64,000 nucleotides of DNA from Desulfosarcina ovata subsp. ovata (GCF_009689005.1 NZ_AP021879.1:3596001-3660000); one strand, 5' to 3'. Shown: positions 27,185-40,064, numbered from the stretch's first letter. Made by a program: numbers and translations. Notes: generated from the sequence alone by a model not told the origin.

Positions 27185-27841
27185 TCAGTTCAACGCATCC
27201 TGAAACGGCTCCAGACCCAGGCGATCAATCACCTTGCCGAGGCGCTCGCCTTTTTTGGCAATGTCTGCATAGCATTGGACGGTTTTTTCGATGGCCGTCA
27301 TCACCTGTGCGTCATCCAAACCGCTGGCCAACACCTGGGCAATGCGCGGCTCGGCACCCACATTTCCGCCGATAACCAGCTGCCACCCCTCTTTTTGTCC
27401 GATCAGGCCGATGTCCCGAACCCACGACTCCGAGCAGGCCAGCTTACAGCCGCTGACGGCCATCTTGAATTTTCCGGGCAGTTGCATGCTGTGGTATTTC
27501 TTATCCAGGGCCATTCCCATGCCCAAGGCATCCTGTTTTCCCAGGCGGCAGAAGGTGGCTCCCGGACAGGCGCGCACGCTACGCACACAAAGACCCACGG
27601 CGGCACCTTTGTCAAGCTGCAGTTCGTTCCAGGCGGCATCGATGTCTTCCTCTTTGAGACCCACAATGGCCACCCGGGTCGCACCGGTCAGTTTGATGGC
27701 CTGCGCGTTGTATTTTTCTGCCACGTCGGCAATGGTCCGCAGCAACTGGGGGGTGACCACCCCGCAGGGAATATGAGGGGCAATCGCGTATGTTTCCTTG
27801 TCACGTTGTAGAATCGCTCCTTTTTCACCCAATTTGAGCAT
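27185..27841 (-). CDS. Small siroheme/4Fe-4S sulfite reductase (assimilatory-type, low molecular weight)
   Basis: 218 residues from the ATG at 27841 (AAAGGAGG upstream). That is exactly the length of the monomeric low-spin sulfite reductase of Desulfovibrio vulgaris. Cluster ligands of the nitrite/sulfite reductase family are visible: CPGATFC (C-x5-C) and SGCKLACSES (C-x3-C), which bridge siroheme and a 4Fe-4S cluster. VAIVGLKEEDIDAAW and VIGGNVGAEPRIAQV are typical of the ferredoxin-like half domain. It would reduce sulfite to sulfide in the cytoplasm; the physiological role of this small form is unsettled. It stands alone; no dsrAB genes are nearby. Confidence 0.85.
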   Translation of the reverse strand: MLKLGEKGAILQRDKETYAIAPHIPCGVVTPQLLRTIADVAEKYNAQAIKLTGATRVAIVGLKEEDIDAAWNELQLDKGAAVGLCVRSVRACPGATFCRLGKQDALGMGMALDKKYHSMQLPGKFKMAVSGCKLACSESWVRDIGLIGQKEGWQLVIGGNVGAEPRIAQVLASGLDDAQVMTAIEKTVQCYADIAKKGERLGKVIDRLGLEPFQDALN

Positions 27842-28271
27842 ATTGAACCTCCTTTGTGAATAAAAATGTTTCCTCGGCAATCTGCTGGGCCTGTTCGTGG
27901 TCCAAAGGCTTCGACCAGATGGATGCGCAAATGCGGGAATCGTCGACGACATGCAGCAGACCATGCCGTCCTTTTTATGAAAAGATATCCATACGGCAAA
28001 GTACCATAAAGTACCATTGAATGCAAACCGGTTTTGTGCGGCAGCAGCAATTGTAATTATGCGGTTCAGGTTTGTACCAGCATGGCAATTCGATCAGTTC
28101 TTCGAAAAATTTAGTTCAGGTTATGATCAAAAAGTGAAACAAAACTGTACGCAATTAGCCAGCCGATGAATTTCTTCATTTTTGGCTCTCTGTATCAGAA
28201 ATTTTGATCAAACCTATCCATTGGTTAATAAAGGAACTCGTACGGTTTGATGTGAAAATCTGCCAAGGATT
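27842..28271. other. Intergenic stretch, no gene seen
   Basis: 430 bp between the sulfite reductase gene and the old transposase gene. It contains the sulfite reductase leader and AT-rich DNA toward 28100-28270 that presumably includes the outer end of the disrupted insertion sequence. No terminal repeat could be fixed by eye. Confidence 0.4.
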
Positions 28272-29498
28272 TTAACTGGTGTCTGCGTATTCGATCTCCA
28301 GGCCTCGCATCATAAAAGTTAACATCGCCTCCCAACTGGGAAAATACATATATCGCGTCAAAGCGCGCACATCGTCAAAAAAGGTTTTGCGCGTTGGTAA
28401 CTCAGCACGAACCAAGCTGTACTTCTCATCCATCAGTTCAAGAACGGTATGGAACAGAAAGGCTAACAAGTTGAAGGTCAGCAATAATGATGAAAGGTGC
28501 TTGTTCCCGTGACCGAAGTTGTGTTCAATATTATAGCCTCTGTTTTTCAAAACATTATTATTTTCGTTCTCGACTTTCCAGCGTGCTCGGCCATCTTTGA
28601 CAATTTGCTTGACGTTGCTCTTTGAAACTTCAAAATTGGTTGCAAATGCGTTTTTGTACACGATTTTTCCATCGGGCAGGGTTGTTGTCAGTTCGCACCA
28701 ATTAACATCAATGGCGTTTTCACTATCACGTAGCGGCAGTTTGTTGGCAAAGCGATACGTATCGATTTCATGGGTTTTGCCGGTCCAGCGCTTCTCCACC
28801 ACGGTTTCGATGGTCTGCATGGCGTCCAATTCATCCAGCCACTGGTAAAGGGTTTTATGAGAATCGGGTTTACAGACCAAAATGAAATCAAGTTCTTGAT
28901 CTAATAGTTTTTTGCAAATCGGTTGTTTACAGTATAGATCATCGCCCAATACAGTGATGCCAAAAGGTTGATACTCCGCCGCATATTGATCGATCCAGCG
29001 TTTTGCTGCCGCGTTTTCGCAATCTTGTTTATCATGGCCATCCTGGGGGGTAATAAATTCCGGTTGCAAAGCAATCACCTTATTGTTTTCCGGTGCCACA
29101 ATCACCGGGGTCACGACTGAATGCGAATAGGTTACGGTTCCATTTTTATGGTGCTTGCGACTACAATTATCACAATGAATTGTATTTGAAGCAAAATACT
29201 GCGTTCCGTCAAAGGCAACCAATAAATTGTTGTCGTATGAGCGAAACCCGTCCAGATGACCGGATTTTTCCAATCCGTCGAAAAGATATTTGAACACGGG
29301 CGTGACATAAGAGGGATGGACCTCGTCCATTAAACTTTTGATGTGGTTGGTACAGGGAATTTGAGTGAGGCCGAAAAGTGATTGCGCATTGTTTTTGCCT
29401 TTTGTTTGCTGCATAGCGGATTGAAAAGCTGATATGGTTGAACACTTGTCAAGAGAAAAACCTATCCATACCCAAAAAACTTGGGCCAATAATTTTCA

Positions 29499-29695
29499 TC
29501 GAGCGTTTGGATAGAGGCGGGGTCTGCAATAACGACGGTAGAGCACTCTGATATTCGCGGATTGGATACCGCATGACTAGGCTTCGTCGTGGAGCTGCCT
29601 CGGTCTAAAGACGGGAGTTTCGGCCTGAAGGCCTATTCCGATAGCTTTTTCGAGGGTTCTCCAAACCGCGACCGCGCCCCTATCCAAAAGCTCGA
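29499..29695. repeat. 197-bp segment with 16-bp inverted ends inside the IS110 element
   Basis: TCGAGCGTTTGGATAG (29499-29514) is mirrored by CTATCCAAAAGCTCGA (29680-29695), 15 of 16 bases. A second inner hairpin, TTTCGGCCTGAAGGCC, is visible. It accounts for the excess length of the element's non-coding end. It may be a nested mini-element or a second structured RNA. Confidence 0.55.
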
Positions 29696-29855
29696 TGGCT
29701 ATATTTGTTCTTTGATAAAGCCGATCCTTTCTTGAGCATTTTTAAAATCAATAAGTTCTTTTTCTATTTGCATCATCGATTATAGAGAAGTACTTATCCA
29801 GCTTCTTGAGCCGGAGCAACAGTCGCGCTTCTCTCGCCGTCGCTAATTCCCACCC

Positions 29856-29940
29856 AGCGTGGAAAGTCAGGGCTGTCAAGGCTGCGACCTTAGGGAGCAC
29901 CCTTTAGGGCTTGGCCTTGATAGGCCTGGGTTTCCACGCT
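29856..29940 (-). ncRNA. Candidate bridge/seek RNA of the IS110 element
   Basis: Starts 9 nt after the transposase stop. Read on the minus strand, AGCGTGGAAA (29940-29931) pairs exactly with TTTCCACGCT (29865-29856). Inside, CCCAGG/CCCTG-type and CAAGGC/GCCTTG pairs continue the stem, and the tip carries CCCTAAAGGG and an open CTCCCTAAGGTCG loop. A long rod with internal loops directly behind the transposase is where IS1111-type elements encode their guide RNA. Function is inferred; expression is not shown. Confidence 0.55.
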
Positions 29941-29948
29941 ATAACAAA

Positions 29949-31067
29949 TCATCTTTCAGCGGCCACGATTGGAACAGCCCGGGCAATGGCCCAGATGAAA
30001 CCGGCCAACTCGCGTGCAATCGCGGTGATGACCACGTTATGGTTTTTGCCCTTTGCAATCAACCTGCGGTAGCGGTGGCATAGTCGTAGCTGTGCATTCC
30101 AGGCAATATCCAAAACATCGTCCGGCAAGCCTTCCTGGCGTTTACGGATCGCCTTACTTTTCCGGGCCGGCATACGATAGGCCTGAGCCGATTCGATCAA
30201 CGTCCTGCGGGCATGGGTATTGCCGGTTTTGGTAATGGGGCCTTTTTTGATGGTGCCACCGCTTGAATGCTCCGATGGGATCAGACCCAAATAGGCCATC
30301 AGCTGTGCCGGCGTATCGAAACGGCTCAGATCCCCCAGTTCAGCGACGACGGTCACCGCGCTGAGCAAAGAAATCCCCCTGAGCGCTTGCAGAGCCTCGA
30401 TAACCGGAAGCAGTCGACTGGTTTGGCAACATTGCTCAATCGCTTTTTCGATGCGCTTAACGCGGGCCTCATGGTCTTCCATGGCGTCCAGGTATTCGGT
30501 AAGGGCAATATGCTGGGCAGGATGCTGCATTTTCAGCTCCGCCAGCCAATTTAAATGAGCTTTACCCCATTTGCTTTTACCTGGATAACTGATTCCTTGT
30601 CGCAATAAAAAGGCATTGATCTGTTGTTTGACTTTGCGGAGCGATATTTGGATGTCTTTTCGTGCACGTACCAGGTCACGAAGCGCTTCATCGGCCTGAT
30701 CGGGGACATACACCGGCGTCAGTTCTCCGGAACGGTGGAGCGTCGCCAGGTGGGTTGCATCACGGCGATCATTCTTAACCCGATCACCTGTTTTTTTGGG
30801 GATCAACGCTGGAGCAACGACAACGCAATCGATCCCCTTGCTTGTTAAATGCCTATAGATCGGATATCCGCACGGACCTGCTTCGTAAACACAATGCAAT
30901 TCGGCGTTTTGTGAAATCAGTTTTCGCATGACGTTATCAATCTGCCCCAGGTCGTTGCTGATTTTTCCATACACTCGAACGTTTCCGTCACGTCCTTCAT
31001 CGGCGATAGCAATGGTAATCGAATCTTTGTGGACATCTAAACCAACATACTTTACTATCTTGTTCAT
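29949..31067 (-). CDS. IS110-family DEDD transposase
   Basis: 372 residues from the ATG at 31067 (AAGGAGGC upstream). The N-terminal RuvC-like DEDD domain starts YVGLDVHKDSITIAIAD (first Asp), with VYEAGPCGYPIYRHL (Glu) and KNDRRDATHLATLHRSGEL (Asp pair D-x2-D). The C-terminal Tnp20 domain carries LRGISLLSAVTVVAELGDLS, FDTPAQLMAYLGLIPSEHSS and the serine-containing GNTHARRTLIESAQAYR. These enzymes use a structured RNA from the element's own non-coding end to choose and recombine target and donor DNA. Intact, so possibly active. Confidence 0.95.
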   Translation of the reverse strand: MNKIVKYVGLDVHKDSITIAIADEGRDGNVRVYGKISNDLGQIDNVMRKLISQNAELHCVYEAGPCGYPIYRHLTSKGIDCVVVAPALIPKKTGDRVKNDRRDATHLATLHRSGELTPVYVPDQADEALRDLVRARKDIQISLRKVKQQINAFLLRQGISYPGKSKWGKAHLNWLAELKMQHPAQHIALTEYLDAMEDHEARVKRIEKAIEQCCQTSRLLPVIEALQALRGISLLSAVTVVAELGDLSRFDTPAQLMAYLGLIPSEHSSGGTIKKGPITKTGNTHARRTLIESAQAYRMPARKSKAIRKRQEGLPDDVLDIAWNAQLRLCHRYRRLIAKGKNHNVVITAIARELAGFIWAIARAVPIVAAER

Positions 31068-31394
31068 GGCCTGCCTCCTTGATTTTGGCTCTGTAGTTAG
31101 GTTTTTTACGGACCGCTCACTATAACCCACGTTTTCAAGGTTTGGCAGGCCTTTTTATTGCCGTCTTGGTTAACGTTCAACCATATTGTCTAAAAAGGAT
31201 GGGCTTTGGGTAAAGAAAACAGAAAAAGCTCCCAGGGCTGCGTCTTCTATGCTGTAGCTGGTATTAGTGCCGATGCGCCGGTCAGGAAATGCAGAAATAG
31301 TTTGGCGAAAAAATTGGATCACTTTGTCAAATGTGAATTCTGCATGTTTCCTTTCAAGTAGGATGCGGTTTTCTTCTTGTTCTGGCAATCGCAT

Positions 31395-31757
31395 GGCCCT
31401 GGCTCGCTTTTGGTAAAAGTGGATGAGTATTCACCCTCTTATATCCATTACAAGCTTCTGTGTCCAGAACATTTTGAAATAATAAAGAAAATAAATGCAT
31501 CGAACTTTGATTGAAAAAAACTTCTGTTTGGGTAGCAAAGAGAGCCATTTCAAAATTACAATTGCTGGTGCGGCAGTGCATGGATGTGCCAGTGGCACCT
31601 GGATGATTCGTCAGTGTCCGTCCAGAAAATAGGCGAATTGGCCCTGGTCAACCTGATCTTCAGCTGCAAAAGGAGATAGGCCTGCCTGATGCCGTCGTTC
31701 CGGTCATCCAGTCTGGCAACAGCGGCGCCACGAACCGATCATCACGCTGACCACCGG
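31395..31757. other. Outer flank of the old insertion sequence, no gene seen
   Basis: AT-rich leader of the split transposase gene (to about 31590), then GC-richer chromosomal DNA with GTCCGTCCAG and CTGGTCAACC; no frame here carries a recognisable protein. Confidence 0.4.
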
Positions 31758-31970
31758 TTAGCGGGGATCCGTGAGGAGCGGGGAGCACTGTTGCTGGGTT
31801 TGGTATCCCGCGGCTTTATGCTCATAGGCACGGTGTTCGATCGTGCTGGTGCTAAAAATCATGACGCTCAAGATGACCAGGGTGATGACGGTGAGCAATC
31901 CGCTGGGTGAAAAAAAGTGTAAAACCGACGCCTCCAGACCTGCAGGGACCGAATCGTAAGGGGCTTTCAT
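31758..31970 (-). CDS. Small single-pass membrane protein
   Basis: 70 residues. Start ATG at 31970 with an excellent AGGAGGTG five bases upstream, which is the main reason to accept it. One hydrophobic segment (PSGLLTVITLVILSVMIFST, about residues 22-42) is flanked by a short N-terminal region and a polar C-terminal tail with Cys and Gln. No family recognised. It is divergent from the phosphatase gene at 32266 with a 295-bp AT-rich gap between them that must hold both promoters. Confidence 0.6.
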   Translation of the reverse strand: MKAPYDSVPAGLEASVLHFFSPSGLLTVITLVILSVMIFSTSTIEHRAYEHKAAGYQTQQQCSPLLTDPR

Positions 31971-32265
31971 CTTTTCACCTCCTGTTAAATCGGTTGGCCC
32001 TCAAATGCCCGCCGGGTGCGGGTGATGCACCCATAATTTGACTATAGTTAATTCCATGAAATATGAAAACAGAATAATTTGAATTAAATTTAAAAAATAA
32101 TTTTTAATTTTTCCGGGCCCGGCAACTGCCCGTCTGGTTTTTCCCGTCAGGTTTGGATAGCGGTTAAACAGGCTGGCGACGGAGTGTGCGGATTCCCCAT
32201 GATCTCAACGTTTTGCTTGACAACCATTCAAATTTATTGTCTTTAAGAAGAAAAAAGGGGACACA

Positions 32266-33105
32266 ATGGTTACGGTTCAAGCCGCAGGTTTCACGGATAT
32301 TGGAAAAGTTCGCAAAGCCAATGAAGATTCCTATCTTCTCGATGAGTCCATCGGTCTTTATCTTGTGGCGGACGGTATGGGAGGCCATCGCGGTGGCGGG
32401 GTGGCCAGCCGGATTGCCGTGGAGACCATTGGCACATCCATGGCGTCGTCGTTGGACGAATCCGCTGACGATAATAATGGCCTTGCGGTGACGCCCAGCG
32501 ATCGGCTTCTGCAAAGTATTCAACTGGCCAATTGGAAAATCCATGAACAATCCACCACGGATGAGGCCTGCCGGGGGATGGGCACCACAGTCTCGGCGCT
32601 TTACTTCGTTGACGATTGTATGATCACCGCCAATGTGGGAGACAGCCCCATTTACCTTTTAAGAAATGGGGAAATCGAGGATCTGTATATTCCCCACACC
32701 CTGCTGCATGAGTATAAAAAGATTCCCAAATCCCTGGAAAAGCGGTTCTCCGGCGCCAAATTGGCCCATATCCTGACCCGGGCCGTTGGGATTCGTGCGG
32801 AGGTCAAGGTGGATGTCGCTCAGACCGTATGCTTTGCCGATGATATTATCGTTATTTGCAGCGATGGTCTCAGCGGAAAACTATCCCGGGAAGAGGTCCG
32901 GGATCTGGTCTATCAGAATGACGTTGACGCGGCTTGTAAAATGTTGACGGAGTTGGCTCTCCGGCGCGGTGGGGAGGATAATATTACCGTTATCGTTGTA
33001 CGGGTCTCCACCGTCAATAGCAGTCCGGACCAAGGTTTGCTGAAGCGGATTGCCGGCATTCCGGCATGGATTGCATCATTGTTCCGTAACCGTCATCTCG
33101 GTTAG
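32266..33105 (+). CDS. PP2C-type Ser/Thr protein phosphatase
   Basis: 279 residues; ATG behind AGGGGA. PPM/PP2C motifs in order: FTDIGKVRKANEDSYLLD (R-x-x-N-E-D), LVADGMGGHRGGGVAS (D-G-M-G-G-H, metal-binding), CRGMGTTVSALYF, ITANVGDSPIYLLR (G-D-S), ICSDGLSGKLS (S-D-G-L), and RRGGEDNITVIVVR (G-x-D-N). It removes phosphate from Ser/Thr in the cytoplasm. The C-terminus has a short hydrophobic segment (IAGIPAWIASLF) that might touch the membrane. It is the first of three genes (phosphatase, FHA protein, kinase) that make a complete phospho-signalling set. Confidence 0.93.
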   Translation: MVTVQAAGFTDIGKVRKANEDSYLLDESIGLYLVADGMGGHRGGGVASRIAVETIGTSMASSLDESADDNNGLAVTPSDRLLQSIQLANWKIHEQSTTDEACRGMGTTVSALYFVDDCMITANVGDSPIYLLRNGEIEDLYIPHTLLHEYKKIPKSLEKRFSGAKLAHILTRAVGIRAEVKVDVAQTVCFADDIIVICSDGLSGKLSREEVRDLVYQNDVDAACKMLTELALRRGGEDNITVIVVRVSTVNSSPDQGLLKRIAGIPAWIASLFRNRHLG

Positions 33106-33236
33106 CGCGGGGGAATGCCTGTCACTTTTCGTTGCGCCTGACGGTGGTGATCCTTGCAGTCCACCTTCGAGGGCCCACGTTTGCCATTGCCGATGTGATC
33201 AGGATTAAAGGCATTGTGAAATAAAAAGGCGACCAA

Positions 33237-33977
33237 ATGATCAGACTGCTTGTGAGATTCAAGGATCGGACGATTAAAGAATTTGCCCTTGATCAAATCG
33301 ATACGCTTTCCATTGGTCGGAACCCCACCCATCATCTGGTCATCGACAACTATGCCGTTTCCGGAAATCACGCGGTCATCCGTAAAGCAGACAACCGCTA
33401 TGTATTAAAAGACACGAACAGTAAAAATGGCACCTTCCTCAATGGGCTGACGGTCAAGCAGGCAACCTTGAAAAATGGCGATGTAATTACCATTGGCAAA
33501 CATTCGCTGGTTTTTCTCGACCGCGGCCGGCCGAGACCGCAATCCCTGCAAGGGGGGCTAAAAACAGCTGCCTTGCCCGGGGATCCCGGCCCGGACCATA
33601 CGATGTTCATGGATACCGAACGCTATCGCCGGATGCTCGTCGAAAGCGGTGACCTTCCCGAGATTCCCGCGGCGCCGGCCTATGTCGCTTTTCTGGCCGG
33701 TGGCAACGGCCGTTTTGACCTGTCCAAAAGCCTGGTCACCATCGGCAGAACCTATCGATGTGATATTGTAATGGCCGGTTTTTTTTCCTTCCTGGCCGGC
33801 GACCCGGCGGCGGCCATCAGCAAAACCACCCAACATTACTACATCAGCAGTGTTGGCGGCTGGATTAAACCAAAGGTCAACGGGCAGACCGTTCGGGGAC
33901 CGGTCCGCCTGAAAGACATGGATATCATCAAGATCGGTTCAGTGGTCCTTCAATACGCGTCCAGGGTGATCGTCTGA
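33237..33977 (+). CDS. Protein with two FHA domains
   Basis: 246 residues; AAGGCGA upstream. The first FHA domain (about 1-90) is canonical: LSIGRNPTHHLVIDNYAVSG-NHAVI (G-R and S-x-x-H), then YVLKDTNSKNGTFLNG (N-G). The second (about 145-240) starts VTIGRTYRCDIVMAGFFSF and is degenerate: it lacks the N-G pair, having KPKVNGQTVRGPVRLKDMD. FHA domains bind phosphothreonine peptides. Between the PP2C phosphatase and the kinase, it is likely the reader of the kinase's products. No membrane segment is visible. Confidence 0.9.
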   Translation: MIRLLVRFKDRTIKEFALDQIDTLSIGRNPTHHLVIDNYAVSGNHAVIRKADNRYVLKDTNSKNGTFLNGLTVKQATLKNGDVITIGKHSLVFLDRGRPRPQSLQGGLKTAALPGDPGPDHTMFMDTERYRRMLVESGDLPEIPAAPAYVAFLAGGNGRFDLSKSLVTIGRTYRCDIVMAGFFSFLAGDPAAAISKTTQHYYISSVGGWIKPKVNGQTVRGPVRLKDMDIIKIGSVVLQYASRVIV

Positions 33978-34018
33978 AATGATGGCCTCAGGAAATAGGT
34001 AAACAGGATATTGGCGCC

Positions 34019-37563
<3,545 letters not shown>

Positions 37564-37610
37564 TCACCCGGCTTCCTCCCCTAAAAAGCTACAGCCTACA
37601 GCCTGATCCC

Positions 37611-38672
37611 CTATTCAATCATCATCGCATCCCCATAACTGAAAAAACGATATTTCTCCCGTACCGCCTCGGCGTATGCCTGCAGCATGGTTTTCCGTCC
37701 GGCAAAGGCCGAGACCAACATGAGCAGGGTCGATTTGGGCAGATGGAAATTGGTGATCATGGCGTCAATGATCCGAAAGGTGTAACCGGGATAGATGAAC
37801 AGGTCGCAACGGCCGGAGCCGGGCAACAAGCGGCCATTCTCCCGTGCGGCATACTCCAGGGTGCGCACGCTGGTGGTCCCCACGGCCACCACGCGGCGCC
37901 CCTCGTCCTTGGCCTGGTTGACCTGCCGTGCCGTTTCGGTGGAGATGGAGAACCACTCCTCGTGCATACGATGATCGCGGATATCGCCCACTCGCACCGG
38001 GACAAAGGTGCCGTACCCCACATGCAGGGTTACCGGCGTGATGGTCACCCCCTTTTCGCGGATGCGGTTTAAAATCGTATCGGTAAAATGCAGGCCGGCG
38101 GTCGGTGCGGCAATGGCCCCCTGCGACTTTGCGTAGACGGTCTGGTAGCGCCGGCGGTCAGCATCATCCGGATCGGCGGCATCCCGTTTGATGTAAGGTG
38201 GCAAGGGCATGCGACCGATCCGGCCAAGCAGGTCGTCAAAGGATCCGGGCGCGGAAAAAGCCACCTTATAAATGCCGTCGGCAAAATCCTGAACCTCGGC
38301 GACCAGACCTTCGGCAAAATAAATGCGGGTCCCGGCAGCGGCCTGTTTGGACGCCTTGATCAGGCAGTGATACACCCGCCGTTCGTCGTCGCCTTCAGCA
38401 AACGCCGGCTCTCCGTAATCGAGAATCAGCAGTTCGGCCTTGCCGCCGGTCTCCTTGCGCCCGTGCAGGCGCCCCGGCACCACACGCGTGTCGTTGACCA
38501 CCAGAATATCCGAAGGTGCCAGCAGCTCGACCAGATCGTGAAACTGCCGGTGGGCCAGGGTTCCGTTGTTGCGGCAAAGGTGCAGCAGTCGTGAACCGTC
38601 GCGCTGCGCTGCCGGGTTCTGGGCGATCAATCTCTCCGGCAGGTGGTAATCATAATCGTAAAGTGCGTACAT
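37611..38672 (-). CDS. queA: S-adenosylmethionine:tRNA ribosyltransferase-isomerase
   Basis: 353 residues. It transfers and isomerises the ribosyl group of SAM onto preQ1-tRNA to give epoxyqueuosine. Family landmarks: YDYHLPERLIAQNPAAQRDGSRLL at the start (quoted here only as its ends, LPERLIAQ and RDGSRLL), LVVNDTRVVPGRL, PLPPYIKRDA, YQTVYAKSQGAIAAPTAGLHF, VTLHVGYGTFVPVR, and FHLPKSTLLMLVSAFAG. It is the first gene of the queA-tgt pair. Confidence 0.97.
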   Translation of the reverse strand: MYALYDYDYHLPERLIAQNPAAQRDGSRLLHLCRNNGTLAHRQFHDLVELLAPSDILVVNDTRVVPGRLHGRKETGGKAELLILDYGEPAFAEGDDERRVYHCLIKASKQAAAGTRIYFAEGLVAEVQDFADGIYKVAFSAPGSFDDLLGRIGRMPLPPYIKRDAADPDDADRRRYQTVYAKSQGAIAAPTAGLHFTDTILNRIREKGVTITPVTLHVGYGTFVPVRVGDIRDHRMHEEWFSISTETARQVNQAKDEGRRVVAVGTTSVRTLEYAARENGRLLPGSGRCDLFIYPGYTFRIIDAMITNFHLPKSTLLMLVSAFAGRKTMLQAYAEAVREKYRFFSYGDAMMIE

Positions 38673-38888
38673 GGATAAGGCCCGGGCAGGCGGCCAGCTC
38701 CTTTCTTGGATCTGCGTTCAATGAAAAGCGATCATTTCGATCTTGCGAACCAGTCGATTTTGTTGCGGCACTATACCCACCTTCCTTCCCGGGTTCAAGT
38801 CCCACCGCCGCACCGGTCAGTGCAATCGCATATAACCTTGGTATGTGATGTGCCTTACAGGGCGATCGCGTATGGATCGTTACTATGA

Positions 38889-39090
38889 TCCAAATCGAAA
38901 TCGGGATCGCTATCGAAATCGAAAAGAAATGGGACGTAGAGTTGCAGACGGGATGTCTATCGACTTGCGGTCAATGGTCACAGTCATCGGCGCCATTGGA
39001 ACTGGAAAACCGGGAACCGTATAGCGCCCTTTTGTCAACCCGTGATTCCAATATACATCGTCGATTTTGATCCCGATTTCGATTCCGATA
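38889..39090. repeat. Inverted ATCGAAATCGGGATC arms in a non-coding region
   Basis: ATCGAAATCGGGATC and then ATCGAAATCGAAA (38894-38925) are mirrored by GATCCCGATTTCGAT (39069-39083) followed by TCCGATAAA. Runs of GAAATCG-type hexamers like these are often found beside genes for four-helix-bundle (23S rRNA intervening-sequence-type) proteins in related genomes; no such gene remains here. The rest of 38673-39458 is AT-rich (39180-39430) and holds no gene that I can support. Confidence 0.45.
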
Positions 39091-39458
39091 AACCTGAGTT
39101 AGTTGCGATTGCCCTGCCGCACCGGTTGAAACCAGATACCGGTCGAGGCACCGTAAAGAATAATGATGACCAATCATTTTATAGTGATAATTTTTTTTAT
39201 TTTGCTTGACAAAGGATTATTAAACATTTTAGTTAAAAGCCAATAACATTGTTACTCTTTTGGCTTCAAAAGCTCTTTGCAAATTTATTTTTTCCTTTAA
39301 AAACAGAATAATAACTTTTTTTTAAAAAAAAACATCATTATTCTTAATCGCTCAAAATAAAATCCGACAAAGCATCCGTTTTTTATTTTTCTTTTATTTC
39401 ATCATGTTAGCAAAATATAACGCAGGAATGATAGAAATACACAGGACTTGCAATAACA

Positions 39459-40052
39459 ATGTTCGCACCCCTTAAACCTGAAGTTTACAAACGGCTGGAA
39501 CAGGCTGTTCTGGACATCTTCTCCCACTCCGACTTCCACAAGGCCAATATCCGCGACGTGGCTACCCGGGCAGGGGTGAGTTTTTCCACCATCTACAAAC
39601 ACTATGGATCCAAGGAGCATCTGGTCTTCGCCTTCGTGGATGTCTGGCTGGGTAAATTGACCGACCGGATCTACGATCACCTTCAGGGGATCGAGGACCT
39701 CAAGGAGAAGATGCGCAAGGTTCTCTGGCTGCAACTGGACTACTACGAGCGCAACCCCGGGCTGGCCAGAATCATTTTCATGACCCTGCCCATGAAAACC
39801 TGGATGGCCGACGAAACCTTCAAGCAGAAGAAGATGATCAACATGTACCTGGAGGTGCTGCGCAACGGTCAGAAGGAAGGCGTCCTCAATCCCAATGTAC
39901 GGGCCGGGGTGCTATTGGATTTCATGCTCGGAATCGTCCAGCGCGCCTTTACCATGTGGATTTCCAGGGGGCAGCAGGGCCGCCTGACCGATCAAGCGAA
40001 CACGCTTTTTCAAATGATTTGGCGAGCCATCGCCAATCCCGATACAAAATGA
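39459..40052 (+). CDS. TetR-family transcriptional regulator
   Basis: 197 residues. N-terminal helix-turn-helix in residues about 10-55 (ANIRDVATRAGVSFSTIYKHYGSKEHLVFAF), then an all-helical ligand-binding domain of normal TetR length. It ends 12 bp before methylmalonyl-CoA mutase and is oriented with the operon, so it probably controls the propionate genes, perhaps through an acyl-CoA or fatty-acid ligand; this is inference from position. The AT-rich upstream region (39180-39430) may contain its promoter and operator. Confidence 0.88.
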   Translation: MFAPLKPEVYKRLEQAVLDIFSHSDFHKANIRDVATRAGVSFSTIYKHYGSKEHLVFAFVDVWLGKLTDRIYDHLQGIEDLKEKMRKVLWLQLDYYERNPGLARIIFMTLPMKTWMADETFKQKKMINMYLEVLRNGQKEGVLNPNVRAGVLLDFMLGIVQRAFTMWISRGQQGRLTDQANTLFQMIWRAIANPDTK

Positions 40053-40064
40053 AAGGAGCATACC

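Larger units (their letters stand above)
29430..31190 (-). mobile_element. IS110-family element of the IS1111 type
   Basis: About 1761 bp, inserted in the older transposase gene without a target duplication, as expected of IS110. Subterminal inverted repeats ATATGGTTGAAC lie at 29432-29443 and (inverted) 31175-31186, a few bases in from each end, the mark of the IS1111 subgroup. The transposase has 123 bp before it and an unusually long 518 bp after it. Confidence 0.9.
28272..31394 (-). pseudogene. ISNCY-like transposase gene, split by an IS110 element
   Basis: Removing 29430-31190 joins the N-terminal piece (31394-31191, 68 residues ending FTQSPSFL) in frame with the C-terminal piece (29429-28272, starting AFQSAMQQTKGKNNAQSLFG), giving about 453 residues. 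The whole has the features of a common Deltaproteobacterial transposase group: SYSIEDAALGAFSVFFTQSP, VAFDGTQYFAS (first Asp), HCDNCSRKHHKNGTVTYSH (C-x2-C with His), VLGDDLYCKQPIC (second Asp), RARWKVENENNNVLKNRGYN (Glu). The group assignment is by recall. The gene is inactivated. Confidence 0.85.
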
